Source: a bacterium
Lineage (GTDB): Bacteria; SZUA-79; Acidulodesulfobacterales; Acidulodesulfobacteraceae
Length of the DNA stretch: 58,916 nucleotides
NCBI GenBank assembly: GCA_021794475.1
Contig: JAJYQS010000013.1
Coordinates: forward strand, 1 to 58,916
Direction of reading: 5' to 3'
Both the position numbers and the translations under genes were made by a program. Positions 1 to 8,479 of the stretch are shown here, one piece after another; within the stretch, counting starts at the first letter, position 1, and every line of letters begins with the position of its first letter. The notes beneath the pieces are model-generated. The model made no database searches and was not told where the DNA came from. It saw only the letters and a program-made list of their open reading frames with translations.

Positions 1-1522
1 CAAAAATAACCTTTGTTCCTACCAGAGAAGTAAAAAGATTAATAATAATACCTAATGAAAGAGTAACTGCAAAACCTTTAACCGGACCTGAACCGAAATA
101 AAATAAAACGGCAGCCGTTATTAATGCCGTAACATGCGAATCAAGTATAGTAAAGAACGCTTTATTATAGCCATTTTCTATTGCAATAGGAATCGGTTTA
201 TTTTCTCTGAGCTCTTCCCTTATTCTTTCAAATATAAGAACGTTTGCATCGACAGCCATACCTATAGTGAGAATTATACCTGCAATGCCGGGCAGCGTGA
301 GCGTTGCGCCGAAAAGAGACAGCGCTGCCATAAGAAAAAGAATATTTTCTATCAAAGCAAAATCTGCAATAAGCCCTGATAATTTATAATAAAATATCAT
401 AAACCCTATAACAAGGAGAAGTCCGACTACTGCCGCTACAATACCGTCATGTATAGAATCAGCGCCAAGCGTAGGTCCTATTGTCACATCCTGCATTATT
501 TTTACCGGAGCCGGCAGAGCGCCCGAACGCAGCGCTATAGCAAGGTCATTTGCTTTCGCCATAGTAAAATTGCCTGAAATAGTAGCGTTTCCTCCTGTAA
601 TAGGTTCTTCTATAACAGGAGCGGAATTTACATTGCGGTCTAAGATGATGGCAAGTCTTTGTCCTGTATATTTTGTAGTAACAGCTGCAAATTCTTTCGT
701 TCCTTTAGAATTAAATGAAATTGCGACTATCGGCTGATTATACTGATTTATTTGGACATTGGCGCTTGAAATATTAGTTCCGCTCATTAAAACCGTTTTG
801 TTAATAAGATAAGGTCTTTTTATAGTTTTATGCGTGTATTTATTGTAAGTAGTATGGTATAAAATTTCATCTCCCGGAGGTATATCGCCGGACAGCGCTT
901 TTTTTAAGCTGTCTTTATCATCTACCAGCTGAAAGGTTAATCTGGCAGTTTTGCCTATCAGACTGACAGCCTGTTTTACATTCTTCACACCGGGGAGTTC
1001 AAGAACGATAGTATTTTTACCCTGTCTTGCGATATTAGGATTTACTAAACCGAACTGGTCTATTCTGTTGCGCATAACCTCTAAAGCGCCGCTGACGGCT
1101 TCTTTTTTAAATAAAACTACGGACGATTTTTTGAATACTATTTTATCTCCGACAAGTTTTAAAGAGGGATGGCGTTCGGAAATAAATTTCATTAAAAATG
1201 GTTTGTTTTTTAGCAGTTTTCCTTTAACGGATAAATAGCTTTTACTGTAAGCAAGGTTGTTTTTATCGTATCCTTTCGAGACGGTAAAAGCCGCAATATC
1301 AGAATAATCTTTGTACAATTTTTCATTAATAGCTTTGTTAGTCTGGACTTTTTCAACAAGATAAAGACCGCCTTGAAGATCTAATCCAAGATGCATTTCG
1401 GCGTTTCCGATGGTCGCTTTCCACCATGAAGGCGTGTTGGGGTAAATTGACGGAACTATTGAAAATAAAGATACGATAATTAAAACGGTTATAAGAATTA
1501 CTCTTGTTTTAACAGGTTTCAT
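1..1522 (-). CDS. secD: Protein translocase subunit SecD (3' end cut by window edge)
   Basis: SecD is the inner-membrane partner of SecF that uses the proton-motive force to help preproteins out of SecYEG. Reading the minus strand from ATG at 1522 gives an open frame of 507 codons to the window edge. It has an N-terminal membrane segment (residues 8-23), then the GLDLQGG signature (46-52), a periplasmic region, and near the end GMAVDANVLIFERIREE followed by membrane segments ending in TSLVGTKVIF. By comparison with E. coli SecD only about the last 20 residues are missing. An AGAGGA Shine-Dalgarno lies rather far upstream (about 16 nt), so the start is slightly uncertain. It is the last visible gene of the queA-tgt-yajC-secD run; secF would be expected just outside the window. 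Confidence 0.95.
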   Translation of the reverse strand, partial: MKPVKTRVILITVLIIVSLFSIVPSIYPNTPSWWKATIGNAEMHLGLDLQGGLYLVEKVQTNKAINEKLYKDYSDIAAFTVSKGYDKNNLAYSKSYLSVKGKLLKNKPFLMKFISERHPSLKLVGDKIVFKKSSVVLFKKEAVSGALEVMRNRIDQFGLVNPNIARQGKNTIVLELPGVKNVKQAVSLIGKTARLTFQLVDDKDSLKKALSGDIPPGDEILYHTTYNKYTHKTIKRPYLINKTVLMSGTNISSANVQINQYNQPIVAISFNSKGTKEFAAVTTKYTGQRLAIILDRNVNSAPVIEEPITGGNATISGNFTMAKANDLAIALRSGALPAPVKIMQDVTIGPTLGADSIHDGIVAAVVGLLLVIGFMIFYYKLSGLIADFALIENILFLMAALSLFGATLTLPGIAGIILTIGMAVDANVLIFERIREELRENKPIPIAIENGYNKAFFTILDSHVTALITAAVLFYFGSGPVKGFAVTLSLGIIINLFTSLVGTKVIF

Positions 1523-1600
1523 AATATTGAAAAATAATCCTCTTTAATATTTAGTATTAAATTCATTTTATCTGTCAAATTAAATTTACGGCAAATAAGT

Positions 1601-1942
1601 TTAAGATGCCTTAGTCGCTATCGTGTTTTTCGCAACTTTAATTTTAACATCTTTTGCTATTTCAAGTGTAAATACCTGGTCTGCAATTCCGGCAACGACT
1701 CCGTAAATACCGCCGTTAGTTATCACCTGGTCGCCTATCTTTAAAGAATCAATCATTTTTTTATGGTCTTTTGTTCTTTTTTGCTGCGGTAATATTACAA
1801 GAAGATAGAATATAACTACTATTGCGATTAGCGGAGCAAAACTCCAAATTTCCGACTGGAGAGAACTTCCTCCGATGGCTGCTCCTGCTGCATAAGCATT
1901 TGTGGGATAAAATAAATTTAATACATCAGATAGAATTTTCAT
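1601..1942 (-). CDS. yajC: Sec translocon accessory subunit YajC
   Basis: Small single-pass inner-membrane protein that associates with SecDF and SecYEG. The 113 residues show the expected layout: a short N-terminal region rich in Ala/Gly, one membrane helix at about residues 33-52 (SFAPLIAIVVIFYLLVILPQ), then the QQKRTKDHKKM basic stretch and the family's SH3-like domain with GDQVITNGGIYG. AAGG sits eight nucleotides upstream of the ATG. secD follows 78 nt downstream on the same strand and tgt lies upstream, the usual yajC-secD arrangement. The N-terminal segment before the helix is a little longer than in E. coli. Confidence 0.95.
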   Translation of the reverse strand: MKILSDVLNLFYPTNAYAAGAAIGGSSLQSEIWSFAPLIAIVVIFYLLVILPQQKRTKDHKKMIDSLKIGDQVITNGGIYGVVAGIADQVFTLEIAKDVKIKVAKNTIATKAS

Positions 1943-2241
1943 TTTTTTACCTTTTTATTTATTGATTAGATTAAATTAATAGATTAAATTAATATAATTT
2001 ATTATATTTTGATTTATTATTCTATTCAAATTTTTAATTAAAGTAAAGGGTAAATCTAAAAAATAAGTGTTAAATTATAAAAATTAGAAAAATTAAGGAC
2101 AAATGCCGTTTTTAGAAATTATAACCGAATTATTTACATTATGTACCGAAAATTGCCGTAAAGCCCCTTGCTTATAGCTCTGAGGATATCGGGGAGCATG
2201 TCAATTTAGAAATACCGGTTTGAATAATTTTTTATTCATTA
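1943..2241. other. Intergenic region between tgt and yajC
   Basis: About 300 bp separate tgt from yajC. The part next to yajC is almost pure A/T. The stretch at about 2100-2220 is visibly richer in G/C and holds a possible 24-codon plus-strand frame (2103-2177, ATG preceded by AAGGA) against the direction of the flanking genes. No convincing promoter, hairpin terminator or RNA gene was recognised. Confidence 0.4.
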
Positions 2242-3375
2242 TTATAAAGATGTATCTTCCGGCAGTGAGGCTGTTTGTTGTCTTTTTTCTAAAAAATCAT
2301 TTTTATAGCTTGTGAAGCTGCCGTCATTTATAGACCGTCTAATATTTAATATCATATTTTGATAAAAATGAAGATTATGTATCGTCAAAAGTCTCTGTGA
2401 AAATATTTCTTTGCTCATGAAAGCGTGTCTTAAATAAGCCCTTGAAAAATTTAAACAGGCGTAGCATCCGCATTCATCGTCTATGGGCTGTTTTTCAAAT
2501 TTATGAACAGAATTCTTAATATTTAAATTACCTTTAGATGTAAATGCAAATCCGGTTCTTGCGTTTCTTGAAGGCAAAACACAGTCAAACATATCAACGC
2601 CGAGGCTTACGGCTGTTATTATATCTTCAGGAGTGCCGACGCCCATCAGATATCTCGGTTTATTTTTAGGCAGTTTAGAAACTGAAATACCAAGCATATC
2701 ACGCATTGTTTCTTTATCTTCTCCTACTGCAAGACCGCCTATGGCGTATCCGTCGGCATTCAGTTCGGATAAATATATTGCCGATTTTTCTCTCAAATCA
2801 TCAAAGAAATTACCCTGAGATATTAAAAAAATTAAATTGTTTTTTTCTTTATCCTTTGCGTCAATTGAACGTTCAGCCCATTTTAAAGTTATGTCGAGGT
2901 CTTTTTCGGCTATTTTTTTTGATACGCCCGGACCTGAGAAAACATCTAAGGGCATTATTATATCAGAATCAAAAGTTTCCTGCAGTTTAACAACTCTTTC
3001 AGGCGTAAAAATATGGACTGAGCCGTCGATGTGAGACATAAACTCTGCGCCGCCGCTGCTGATTTTTGCAAATTTGGATAGACTGAATATTTGAAAACCA
3101 CCTGAATCCGTTAATATCGCGCCTTTATAATTTGTAAAATTTCTTAGAGAGCCGAATTTTTCAATAACTTCCATACCGGGACGCAAAAAGAGATGGTAGG
3201 TATTTGAAAGCATTATTCTAAAGCCTTCATTGTAAAGTTCTAAAGGGGAGACGGACTTTACAGTACCTAACGTTCCGACCGGCATGAAAACAGGCGTATC
3301 TATTGTTTCGTTTTTTGTGCGAAGCGTGCCGGTTCTGGCATTGCTTAAGGGGTCTTTTTTTATAATTTCAAACAT
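2242..3375 (-). CDS. tgt: Queuine / preQ1 tRNA-guanine transglycosylase
   Basis: Exchanges guanine-34 of GUN-anticodon tRNAs for preQ1, which QueA then converts towards queuosine. The 377 residues match the bacterial family in length. Visible active-site elements are Asp90 in ILTDSGGFQIFSL, the substrate-pocket motif GGLAVGE, the nucleophile Asp264 in FDCVLPSRNARTG, and a zinc site made by Cys302, Cys304, Cys307 and His333. The C-terminus has about 25 polar residues beyond the conserved core. queA lies 149 nt upstream on the same strand, so the two queuosine steps are probably co-transcribed with yajC-secD. Confidence 0.96.
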   Translation of the reverse strand: MFEIIKKDPLSNARTGTLRTKNETIDTPVFMPVGTLGTVKSVSPLELYNEGFRIMLSNTYHLFLRPGMEVIEKFGSLRNFTNYKGAILTDSGGFQIFSLSKFAKISSGGAEFMSHIDGSVHIFTPERVVKLQETFDSDIIMPLDVFSGPGVSKKIAEKDLDITLKWAERSIDAKDKEKNNLIFLISQGNFFDDLREKSAIYLSELNADGYAIGGLAVGEDKETMRDMLGISVSKLPKNKPRYLMGVGTPEDIITAVSLGVDMFDCVLPSRNARTGFAFTSKGNLNIKNSVHKFEKQPIDDECGCYACLNFSRAYLRHAFMSKEIFSQRLLTIHNLHFYQNMILNIRRSINDGSFTSYKNDFLEKRQQTASLPEDTSL

Positions 3376-3524
3376 ATATTGTTATTTGTTATATAGTATT
3401 TATATAGTATATATAGATATCTCTAGAAATAAATCAGAATGTTTTTTAATGTATTTTTAATTTTTTAAGTTATTTTTTGCTTTAATTTTTCATTATTACG
3501 TTTTTAATGTTCTGTCATATCATG

Positions 3525-4715
3525 TTATATATTATATAAAAACATTGCATCGCCGTAACTAAAAAATTTATAGTCGTTATTCATTGCTTCTTCATATAAT
3601 ATTTTCATTTTATCTAAGCCTATTAATGCGCTGAGCATAATAAAAAGAGAGGATTTAGGCTGATGAAAATTAGTTATCAAATTCTTGGTTATTTTAAATC
3701 TATAGCCGGGGTATATATATAATGATGTAATCGCATCGCTTTCGGGATTAACAGTACCGTCATCGCCCGTTGACGACTCTAAACATCTCACGGAAGACGT
3801 TCCCGTGGCTATCAGCTTGTTCCCGTGTTTGAGCGCATTGTTGATTATGTTTGCCGTTTTTTCAGAAATCTTATATCTTTCTTCATGCATATTATGGTTC
3901 TCAATATTTTTTTCACGCACCGGCGCAAATGTTCCTAATCCGATATTCAATGAAATATCTGTAAAAATGCCGCCCTTATCTTTTATTTTATTAATGAGAT
4001 TTTCTGTAAAATGCAGTCCGGCAGTAGGGGCTGCAACTGAAAAACCGGAATCTTCCTTTGCATATATCGTTTGATAATAAACTTCATCGTCCTTATCGGT
4101 TTGTCTTTTTATATATGGAGGCAGCGGAACGGCGGCGCAATTGTCAAATATAAAATTATAATCGTCCTCATTTTGAATTATTATTTCCCACGTGTTTTCT
4201 CCAAGGCGGTTTGCAGCGGTAATAAAAAAATTATTATATTGGTTACCGTCGTTATAATTATTATAATCATCGCAGCAGCCATGCTCATTTCTTACGTTCT
4301 TATTTTCTTCAAAATTGGAATATTCTGATGTGTGCTGATTGTAATCGACACTGTTTTTTTCACTGTTTGAAGGCAAAACTGTAATTCTTTCATTTTTTTT
4401 TATTTTTTTATGTGTTTTAAACAAACATTGCAAGGTAAGGGGAAAAGTAATTTTGTTCGGAAAATCCAGTATAAAAATCTCAACCTTTCCGCCCGTCTCC
4501 CTTTTGCCGAATATACGCGCTTTTTTAACATAAGAGCTGTTAACGGTTATTACATCGCCGGGATTGATATAATCAATAATGTCGTAAAATTTTTTGTGCT
4601 CTATCGTGAATTTTTTTACGTTAACGGCAAGAAGCTTCGATTCGTCTCTATTTTTAAGAGGATATTTTGCAATAAGTTTTTCGTCAAAAAAATAATTAAA
4701 ATCTTCTAAATTCAT
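3525..4715 (-). CDS. queA: S-adenosylmethionine:tRNA ribosyltransferase-isomerase
   Basis: Transfers and isomerises the ribosyl group of S-adenosylmethionine onto preQ1-tRNA to form epoxyqueuosine. Family hallmarks are the N-terminal DFNYFFDEKLIAKYPLKNRDESKLL, the central SVAAPTAGLHFTENL, and the C-terminal GTSSVRCLES and TNFHQPKSSL. At 396 residues it is longer than the usual 340-360. The excess is an Asn/Asp/Tyr-rich segment at about 117-163 containing GCCDDYNNYND, inserted between conserved strands and unlike the rest of the protein. It heads the queA-tgt-yajC-secD run. The coding sequence continues through the insert without stop or frameshift, so it is presumably translated. Confidence 0.95.
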   Translation of the reverse strand: MNLEDFNYFFDEKLIAKYPLKNRDESKLLAVNVKKFTIEHKKFYDIIDYINPGDVITVNSSYVKKARIFGKRETGGKVEIFILDFPNKITFPLTLQCLFKTHKKIKKNERITVLPSNSEKNSVDYNQHTSEYSNFEENKNVRNEHGCCDDYNNYNDGNQYNNFFITAANRLGENTWEIIIQNEDDYNFIFDNCAAVPLPPYIKRQTDKDDEVYYQTIYAKEDSGFSVAAPTAGLHFTENLINKIKDKGGIFTDISLNIGLGTFAPVREKNIENHNMHEERYKISEKTANIINNALKHGNKLIATGTSSVRCLESSTGDDGTVNPESDAITSLYIYPGYRFKITKNLITNFHQPKSSLFIMLSALIGLDKMKILYEEAMNNDYKFFSYGDAMFLYNI

Positions 4716-4882
4716 ATATTTTCAGTTATGTTGGGTTATTATATTTAAATCTTGAATTTTTTGTATTATATCATAATAACCATAAATATATAACTATAAA
4801 TAATTGCTATGTTAATAATTATTATAATGTCTATAATAAAATAGCTTTACCTATATTATACAATAACTTGATGGTGGTTCTC

Positions 4883-4907
4883 AAGTTTCTAACGGTGATT
4901 TAAGGTA
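4883..4907 (+). repeat. Left copy of the island-flanking direct repeat
   Basis: The 21 bases from AAGTTTCTAACG to TGATTTAA are identical to 22460-22480, and the match extends over GTA after one mismatch. It is followed four bases later by six copies of TATTG. The second copy is 17.6 kb away in the same orientation at the other end of the glycan island. Confidence 0.9.
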
Positions 4908-4937
4908 TATTGTATTGTATTGTATTGTATTGTATTG
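4908..4937 (+). repeat. (TATTG)6 pentanucleotide microsatellite
   Basis: Six perfect tandem copies of TATTG, ending about 20 bp before the -35 box of the promoter for the first glycosyltransferase. Copy-number slippage here would not move the promoter relative to the gene, but could alter upstream spacing. Confidence 0.95.
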
Positions 4938-4956
4938 TATTATATTAAAAAATTTA

Positions 4957-4986
4957 TTGACGAAGGAAACAGTTAAAAAACATAAT
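4957..4986 (+). promoter_or_regulatory. Putative sigma-70 promoter for the glycan island
   Basis: TTGACG (4957-4962), an 18-bp spacer and CATAAT (4981-4986) match the -35 and -10 consensus at 5 of 6 positions each. The start point would fall just before the first gene at 5012, leaving a very short leader. It contains AAGGA and a six-codon mini-frame (4995-5015) whose TGA overlaps the ATG of the gene. Confidence 0.55.
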
Positions 4987-5011
4987 ACAAGGAAATGAAT
5001 TCACAAAAACA

Positions 5012-5764
5012 ATGAAATTATACAAAGGTAAAATATCTATACTCATGCCCGCCTACAATGAAGGTGGAAAAATATATCAAAATTTAATTTATTCTTATAA
5101 AATATTTAAAAAATTTAGATTTCCGTTTGAAATTATTTTAATAGATGACGGAAGTTCAGACAATACTAAAGATATGGTTCTCAAAGCTTCAAAAGAACAT
5201 AATGAAATAAAATTAGTTTCAAATCCAAAAAATATTGGCAAGGGTTTTGCGTTAAAGAACGGTTTTGATAATTCCACAGGTGATTTAATTGTGTTTTTAG
5301 ACAGCGATCTCGAAATAAACCCTTTTCAAGTCGGGAAATTGCTTAAAACAATGAGAGATCAAAACGCTGATGTAGTGGTAGGTTCAAAAAGGCATAAAGA
5401 TTCAAATGTAAAATATACTTTTCAAAGAAAAATATTAAGTTTCGGATACTATCTGATGATTAAATTTCTATTTAATCTTAATTTAACAGACACGCAAGCC
5501 GGCATAAAAGTATTTCAAAGAAAGGTTTTAGAAGATATTTTTCCTAAAGTATTATGTAAAAAATACGCTTTTGATGTGGAAATTCTTGCAGCAGCGGCTC
5601 AAAAAGGATTTAAAATCGTTGAAGAACCGATTGATGTTATTTTCTCGCGAAATACTGCTTGGGGAAGGATCAAAATTAAAGATATAATAGATGTCGGTTT
5701 GGATACTGTTGCTATTTTTTATCGTATGAGAATTTTACGCTACTATACATATAACAAAAAATAG
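5012..5764 (+). CDS. GT2 glycosyltransferase, dolichyl/polyprenyl-phosphate mannosyltransferase-like
   Basis: A GT-A-fold transferase likely to load a sugar onto polyprenyl phosphate at the inner face of the membrane. The 250 residues begin with the nucleotide-binding strand ISILMPAYNEGG, then IDDGSSDNT, the DxD-type FLDSDLEI (metal and nucleotide-sugar binding) and VVGSKRH. The later TDTQAGIKVFQRKVL and FDVEILAAAAQKG are typical of the DPM1-like branch. No membrane anchor follows the catalytic domain. It is the first gene of the island, and a promoter and mini-frame lie directly upstream. The sugar and acceptor cannot be read from the sequence. Confidence 0.88.
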   Translation: MKLYKGKISILMPAYNEGGKIYQNLIYSYKIFKKFRFPFEIILIDDGSSDNTKDMVLKASKEHNEIKLVSNPKNIGKGFALKNGFDNSTGDLIVFLDSDLEINPFQVGKLLKTMRDQNADVVVGSKRHKDSNVKYTFQRKILSFGYYLMIKFLFNLNLTDTQAGIKVFQRKVLEDIFPKVLCKKYAFDVEILAAAAQKGFKIVEEPIDVIFSRNTAWGRIKIKDIIDVGLDTVAIFYRMRILRYYTYNKK

Positions 5765-5801
5765 AACGATAAGGAGCATATTAATATTTATAATAGCGTA
5801 A

Positions 5802-5865
5802 TTTTTTTATGCGGTAGATGAAAACTAATTAACAAATTTCACAAATTAAAAACCGCATTAAAAAA
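5802..5865. repeat. 14-bp inverted repeat (hairpin or MITE-like)
   Basis: TTTTTTTATGCGGT at 5802-5815 is the inverse of ACCGCATTAAAAAA at 5852-5865, pairing at 13 of 14 positions with a 36-bp A/T-rich loop. It lies in the 214-bp gap between the first glycosyltransferase and the flippase. It lacks the terminal T-run of a classical terminator, so it may be a stable RNA hairpin or the remains of a small mobile element. Nothing else was recognised in this gap. Confidence 0.6.
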
Positions 5866-5978
5866 CAAAAATAATCACAATAATTAAAATTTTCTATCGT
5901 TTTATATCGGCAATTTTGAGCTTTACTTATTTTAATTATTTTAATATGTTAGACGTATCATAAATACATGCAGGATAA

Positions 5979-7289
5979 ATGAAAAATATATTAAACGACA
6001 GTTTATTCAAAAATGGAATTTATATCTTCATCTTTTCCATGTCGGCTAATTTTTTCAATTACCTCTTTCAAATCGCAATGGGTCGTTTATTAACGGTATC
6101 TGAATACGGCATATTAAATTCATTATTTTCCATCCTTTTGATAATTTCGGTTCCCGCAGGCACCATAACTATAATAGCCGCAAAAAATATATCTCATAAC
6201 CTGGCAATTTCTAAATTCAATGAAGTTAAGAAATTTATTAAAAACATATTCTTCAAGGTTCTTCTTTTTGGAATGTTCGTTCTTATCGTTTATTTTATTT
6301 TTGTCCCGTATTTAATGGATTTCATGAAGATAAATGTTTTTTTATATTATGCTATATTAGGCGTTGTGTTGTTGATAAGTTTTTTTTTCTCATTGCTAAT
6401 GGGCATACTTCAGGGAGCAAAAATGTACGGCATCTACGGAGTGACGGGAGGTCTGTCATCCGCCGCCAAATTTGTTATCGCCGTTGTTTTAGTATTATTG
6501 GGTTTGAATATAGCGGGTGCTCTTCTTTCAACTTTTATAGCGCAGATTGCCGTTTCATTAATAGCCGTTATATTTATATATAGTTATTTTAAAAAAATCG
6601 GCTCAAAACAGGTTCTCGATGAAAATAACGACGATGTTTCAAATAATGTTCTAACGATTAAATATTTCTTGCTTGTGCTTTTTTCCTTGTTTTTTTACAC
6701 TTTTTTTACAAATATCGATTTAATTATGGTAAAGCATTTTTTCCCATCAAAAGAAGCCGGCATTTACGCAGTAAGCGCTTTACTCGGAAAAATTATATTA
6801 TACCTGCCTGCCAGTTTCGCGGTCGTAATGTTTCCCGAAGTTTCTCACGCGCACGCTTTAAATAATAAAACTAAAAGGATTTTATTTAAAACTATTCTTA
6901 TCACGGCTTTATTGTGCCTTTTTGGTGAAATTTTCTATATACTTTTTCCTGATTTTATAATATCTGTTCTAATGGGAACTAAATATTTAAAAGCCTCTCC
7001 TTTATTAAGTTTATATGGATTCAGTATGTTTTCTTTTGCTATTTTAAGTATAATGGTTAATTATTATATGGCTGTACAGAAATATTTACTTGTATTTTTA
7101 ATGTTCTTTTTTGCAATATTTGAGGTTGTTTTGATAAGCTTGTTTCATCAGACAATGGTTTCGGTTATATTTTGCGTAATGGCAACGGGATATTCGCTTG
7201 CATTTATATCATTAATAAATATTTTTTATATTGATATACTTATTCTTATAAAAAGGATATTTCAATTGCCTGTTCCAAAAAAAATATAA
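5979..7289 (+). CDS. Wzx-like oligosaccharide flippase (MOP superfamily)
   Basis: Polytopic inner-membrane protein of 436 residues with about 12-14 hydrophobic segments spread over its length. It starts with the typical NGIYIFIFSMSANFFNYLFQIAMGRLLTVSEYG region of polysaccharide flippases, and a second half at about 225 resembles the first. Such proteins move undecaprenyl-linked oligosaccharides across the inner membrane. Its place among glycosyltransferases supports that role, and the charged NENNDDVSNN loop at about 210-220 probably links the two halves. No O-antigen polymerase was recognised nearby with confidence, although the DUF2079 or GT-C-like proteins of the island are candidates for later steps. 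Confidence 0.85.
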   Translation: MKNILNDSLFKNGIYIFIFSMSANFFNYLFQIAMGRLLTVSEYGILNSLFSILLIISVPAGTITIIAAKNISHNLAISKFNEVKKFIKNIFFKVLLFGMFVLIVYFIFVPYLMDFMKINVFLYYAILGVVLLISFFFSLLMGILQGAKMYGIYGVTGGLSSAAKFVIAVVLVLLGLNIAGALLSTFIAQIAVSLIAVIFIYSYFKKIGSKQVLDENNDDVSNNVLTIKYFLLVLFSLFFYTFFTNIDLIMVKHFFPSKEAGIYAVSALLGKIILYLPASFAVVMFPEVSHAHALNNKTKRILFKTILITALLCLFGEIFYILFPDFIISVLMGTKYLKASPLLSLYGFSMFSFAILSIMVNYYMAVQKYLLVFLMFFFAIFEVVLISLFHQTMVSVIFCVMATGYSLAFISLINIFYIDILILIKRIFQLPVPKKI

Positions 7290-7321
7290 AATAATTTAAT
7301 GCGTCTTTATTAGTTTAAACA

Positions 7322-8380
7322 ATGAATACTTTCAGCAGTAAAAAAACTTATATCAATAATAAAAATAATATTGGCGGATCGCCTGCATCGCCGTTTAACG
7401 ATTACAATTATTTTGTATCAATATTAATACCGTTATCTGATATGAACGATTATCTTTTGGAAACTTTAGACCATATATTTAAAATGGATTTTAAGAATTT
7501 TGAGGTTATTATTTTGCCCGACGATAAACTTGAGCTTAATTATCCAAACACAACTATAATACCGACCGGAAAAGTTAGTCCTGCAAAAAAGAGAGATATA
7601 GGCGCCGGGTATTCTAAGGGCGATATCCTGGCATTTATTGACGATGACGCATATCCCGATAAAATGTGGCTTACAAATGCCCTGCCATTTTTTAATGATG
7701 AAAATGTCGGAGCCGTTGGAGGTCCTGCTGTAACACCGGATGGCGACGGTTTTTGGCAGAAAGTCTCCGGAGCTGTATTCCTTACTAAATTAGGCGGCGG
7801 CAACCCTGAAAGATATTTATCCATAGGCAAGGTTAAAGAAATTGACGACTGGCCAAGCGTCAATCTGCTGATTAAAAAAGATTTATTTGACAAAATAAAC
7901 GGATTTGATTCAGAATATTGGCCCGGTGAGGATACTAAATTATGTTTAGACGTTATTAACGGCGGAAAAAAAATTATATACGCTCCGGACGTTCTTGTCT
8001 ATCATCACAGAAGACCCGGTCTTATAAAACACCTTAGACAAATTGGCAGCTACGGTCTGCATAGAGGATATTTTGCAAAAAGGTACCCTAAAAATTCTTT
8101 TAAGCTTTATTATTTTTTCCCTACATTTTTAGTTTTATATTTTATTTTGTTTTTATTCCTTGCAATTATCAATAAAAAGTTATTATTGCCTTTTTCAATT
8201 GGTTTGTTAATATATATATTAGCTTTATGCTTCGCTTTTTTTGATATTTACAAAAAAGTCAAAAATTTAAGAATTTCATTTGTTTCTATTTATTACATTT
8301 TTTTAACGCATATCTGGTACGGTATAAAGTTTTTTTACGGTTTTTTTATTTTAAAGAATTTAAAGAGCAAATTAAGATAA
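7322..8380 (+). CDS. GT2 glycosyltransferase with C-terminal membrane segments
   Basis: A cytoplasmic GT-A domain anchored in the inner membrane. After a polar N-terminus of about 30 residues come the nucleotide-binding strand FVSILIPLSDMNDYLLE, the acidic metal-binding motif AFIDDDAYPDKMWL, AVGGPAVTP, and the acceptor-side motif FWPGEDTKLCLD-like EYWPGEDTKLC. The last 90 residues hold two to three hydrophobic helices separated by short basic loops, ending at about 340. The gene starts 32 nt after the flippase stop, so the two are probably co-transcribed. Donor and acceptor are unknown. Confidence 0.85.
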   Translation: MNTFSSKKTYINNKNNIGGSPASPFNDYNYFVSILIPLSDMNDYLLETLDHIFKMDFKNFEVIILPDDKLELNYPNTTIIPTGKVSPAKKRDIGAGYSKGDILAFIDDDAYPDKMWLTNALPFFNDENVGAVGGPAVTPDGDGFWQKVSGAVFLTKLGGGNPERYLSIGKVKEIDDWPSVNLLIKKDLFDKINGFDSEYWPGEDTKLCLDVINGGKKIIYAPDVLVYHHRRPGLIKHLRQIGSYGLHRGYFAKRYPKNSFKLYYFFPTFLVLYFILFLFLAIINKKLLLPFSIGLLIYILALCFAFFDIYKKVKNLRISFVSIYYIFLTHIWYGIKFFYGFFILKNLKSKLR

Positions 8381-8479
8381 TAATATAAAACAACAATAAC
8401 AATATAAAATGACAATAACAATAATAACAGTTAAGTCGGAAAATTAATAAAGATTTTAATATCATTAAATATAATAATT
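8381..8479 (+). repeat. AACAAT/ATAACA simple-sequence tract
   Basis: The gap before the radical SAM gene contains two imperfect copies of ATATAAAA(C/T)(A/G)ACAATAACAAT (about 8384-8430), an A/T-rich simple repeat of the kind seen in several other gaps of this window. No promoter or hairpin was recognised. Confidence 0.6.

Larger units (their letters stand above)
4716..5011. other. Divergent intergenic region between queA and the glycan island
   Basis: Holds the start regions of two divergent transcripts. It contains a 21-bp element (4883-4903) that recurs at 22460, a (TATTG)6 microsatellite (4908-4937) and a sigma-70-like promoter (4957-4986) pointing into the glycan island. The first 150 bp beside queA are almost pure A/T and no motif was recognised there. 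Confidence 0.6.

Noticed and set aside
134-1238. Plus-strand open frames at the left end
   Set aside because: The minus strand of the same DNA encodes SecD with unmistakable motifs, so these frames are not genes.
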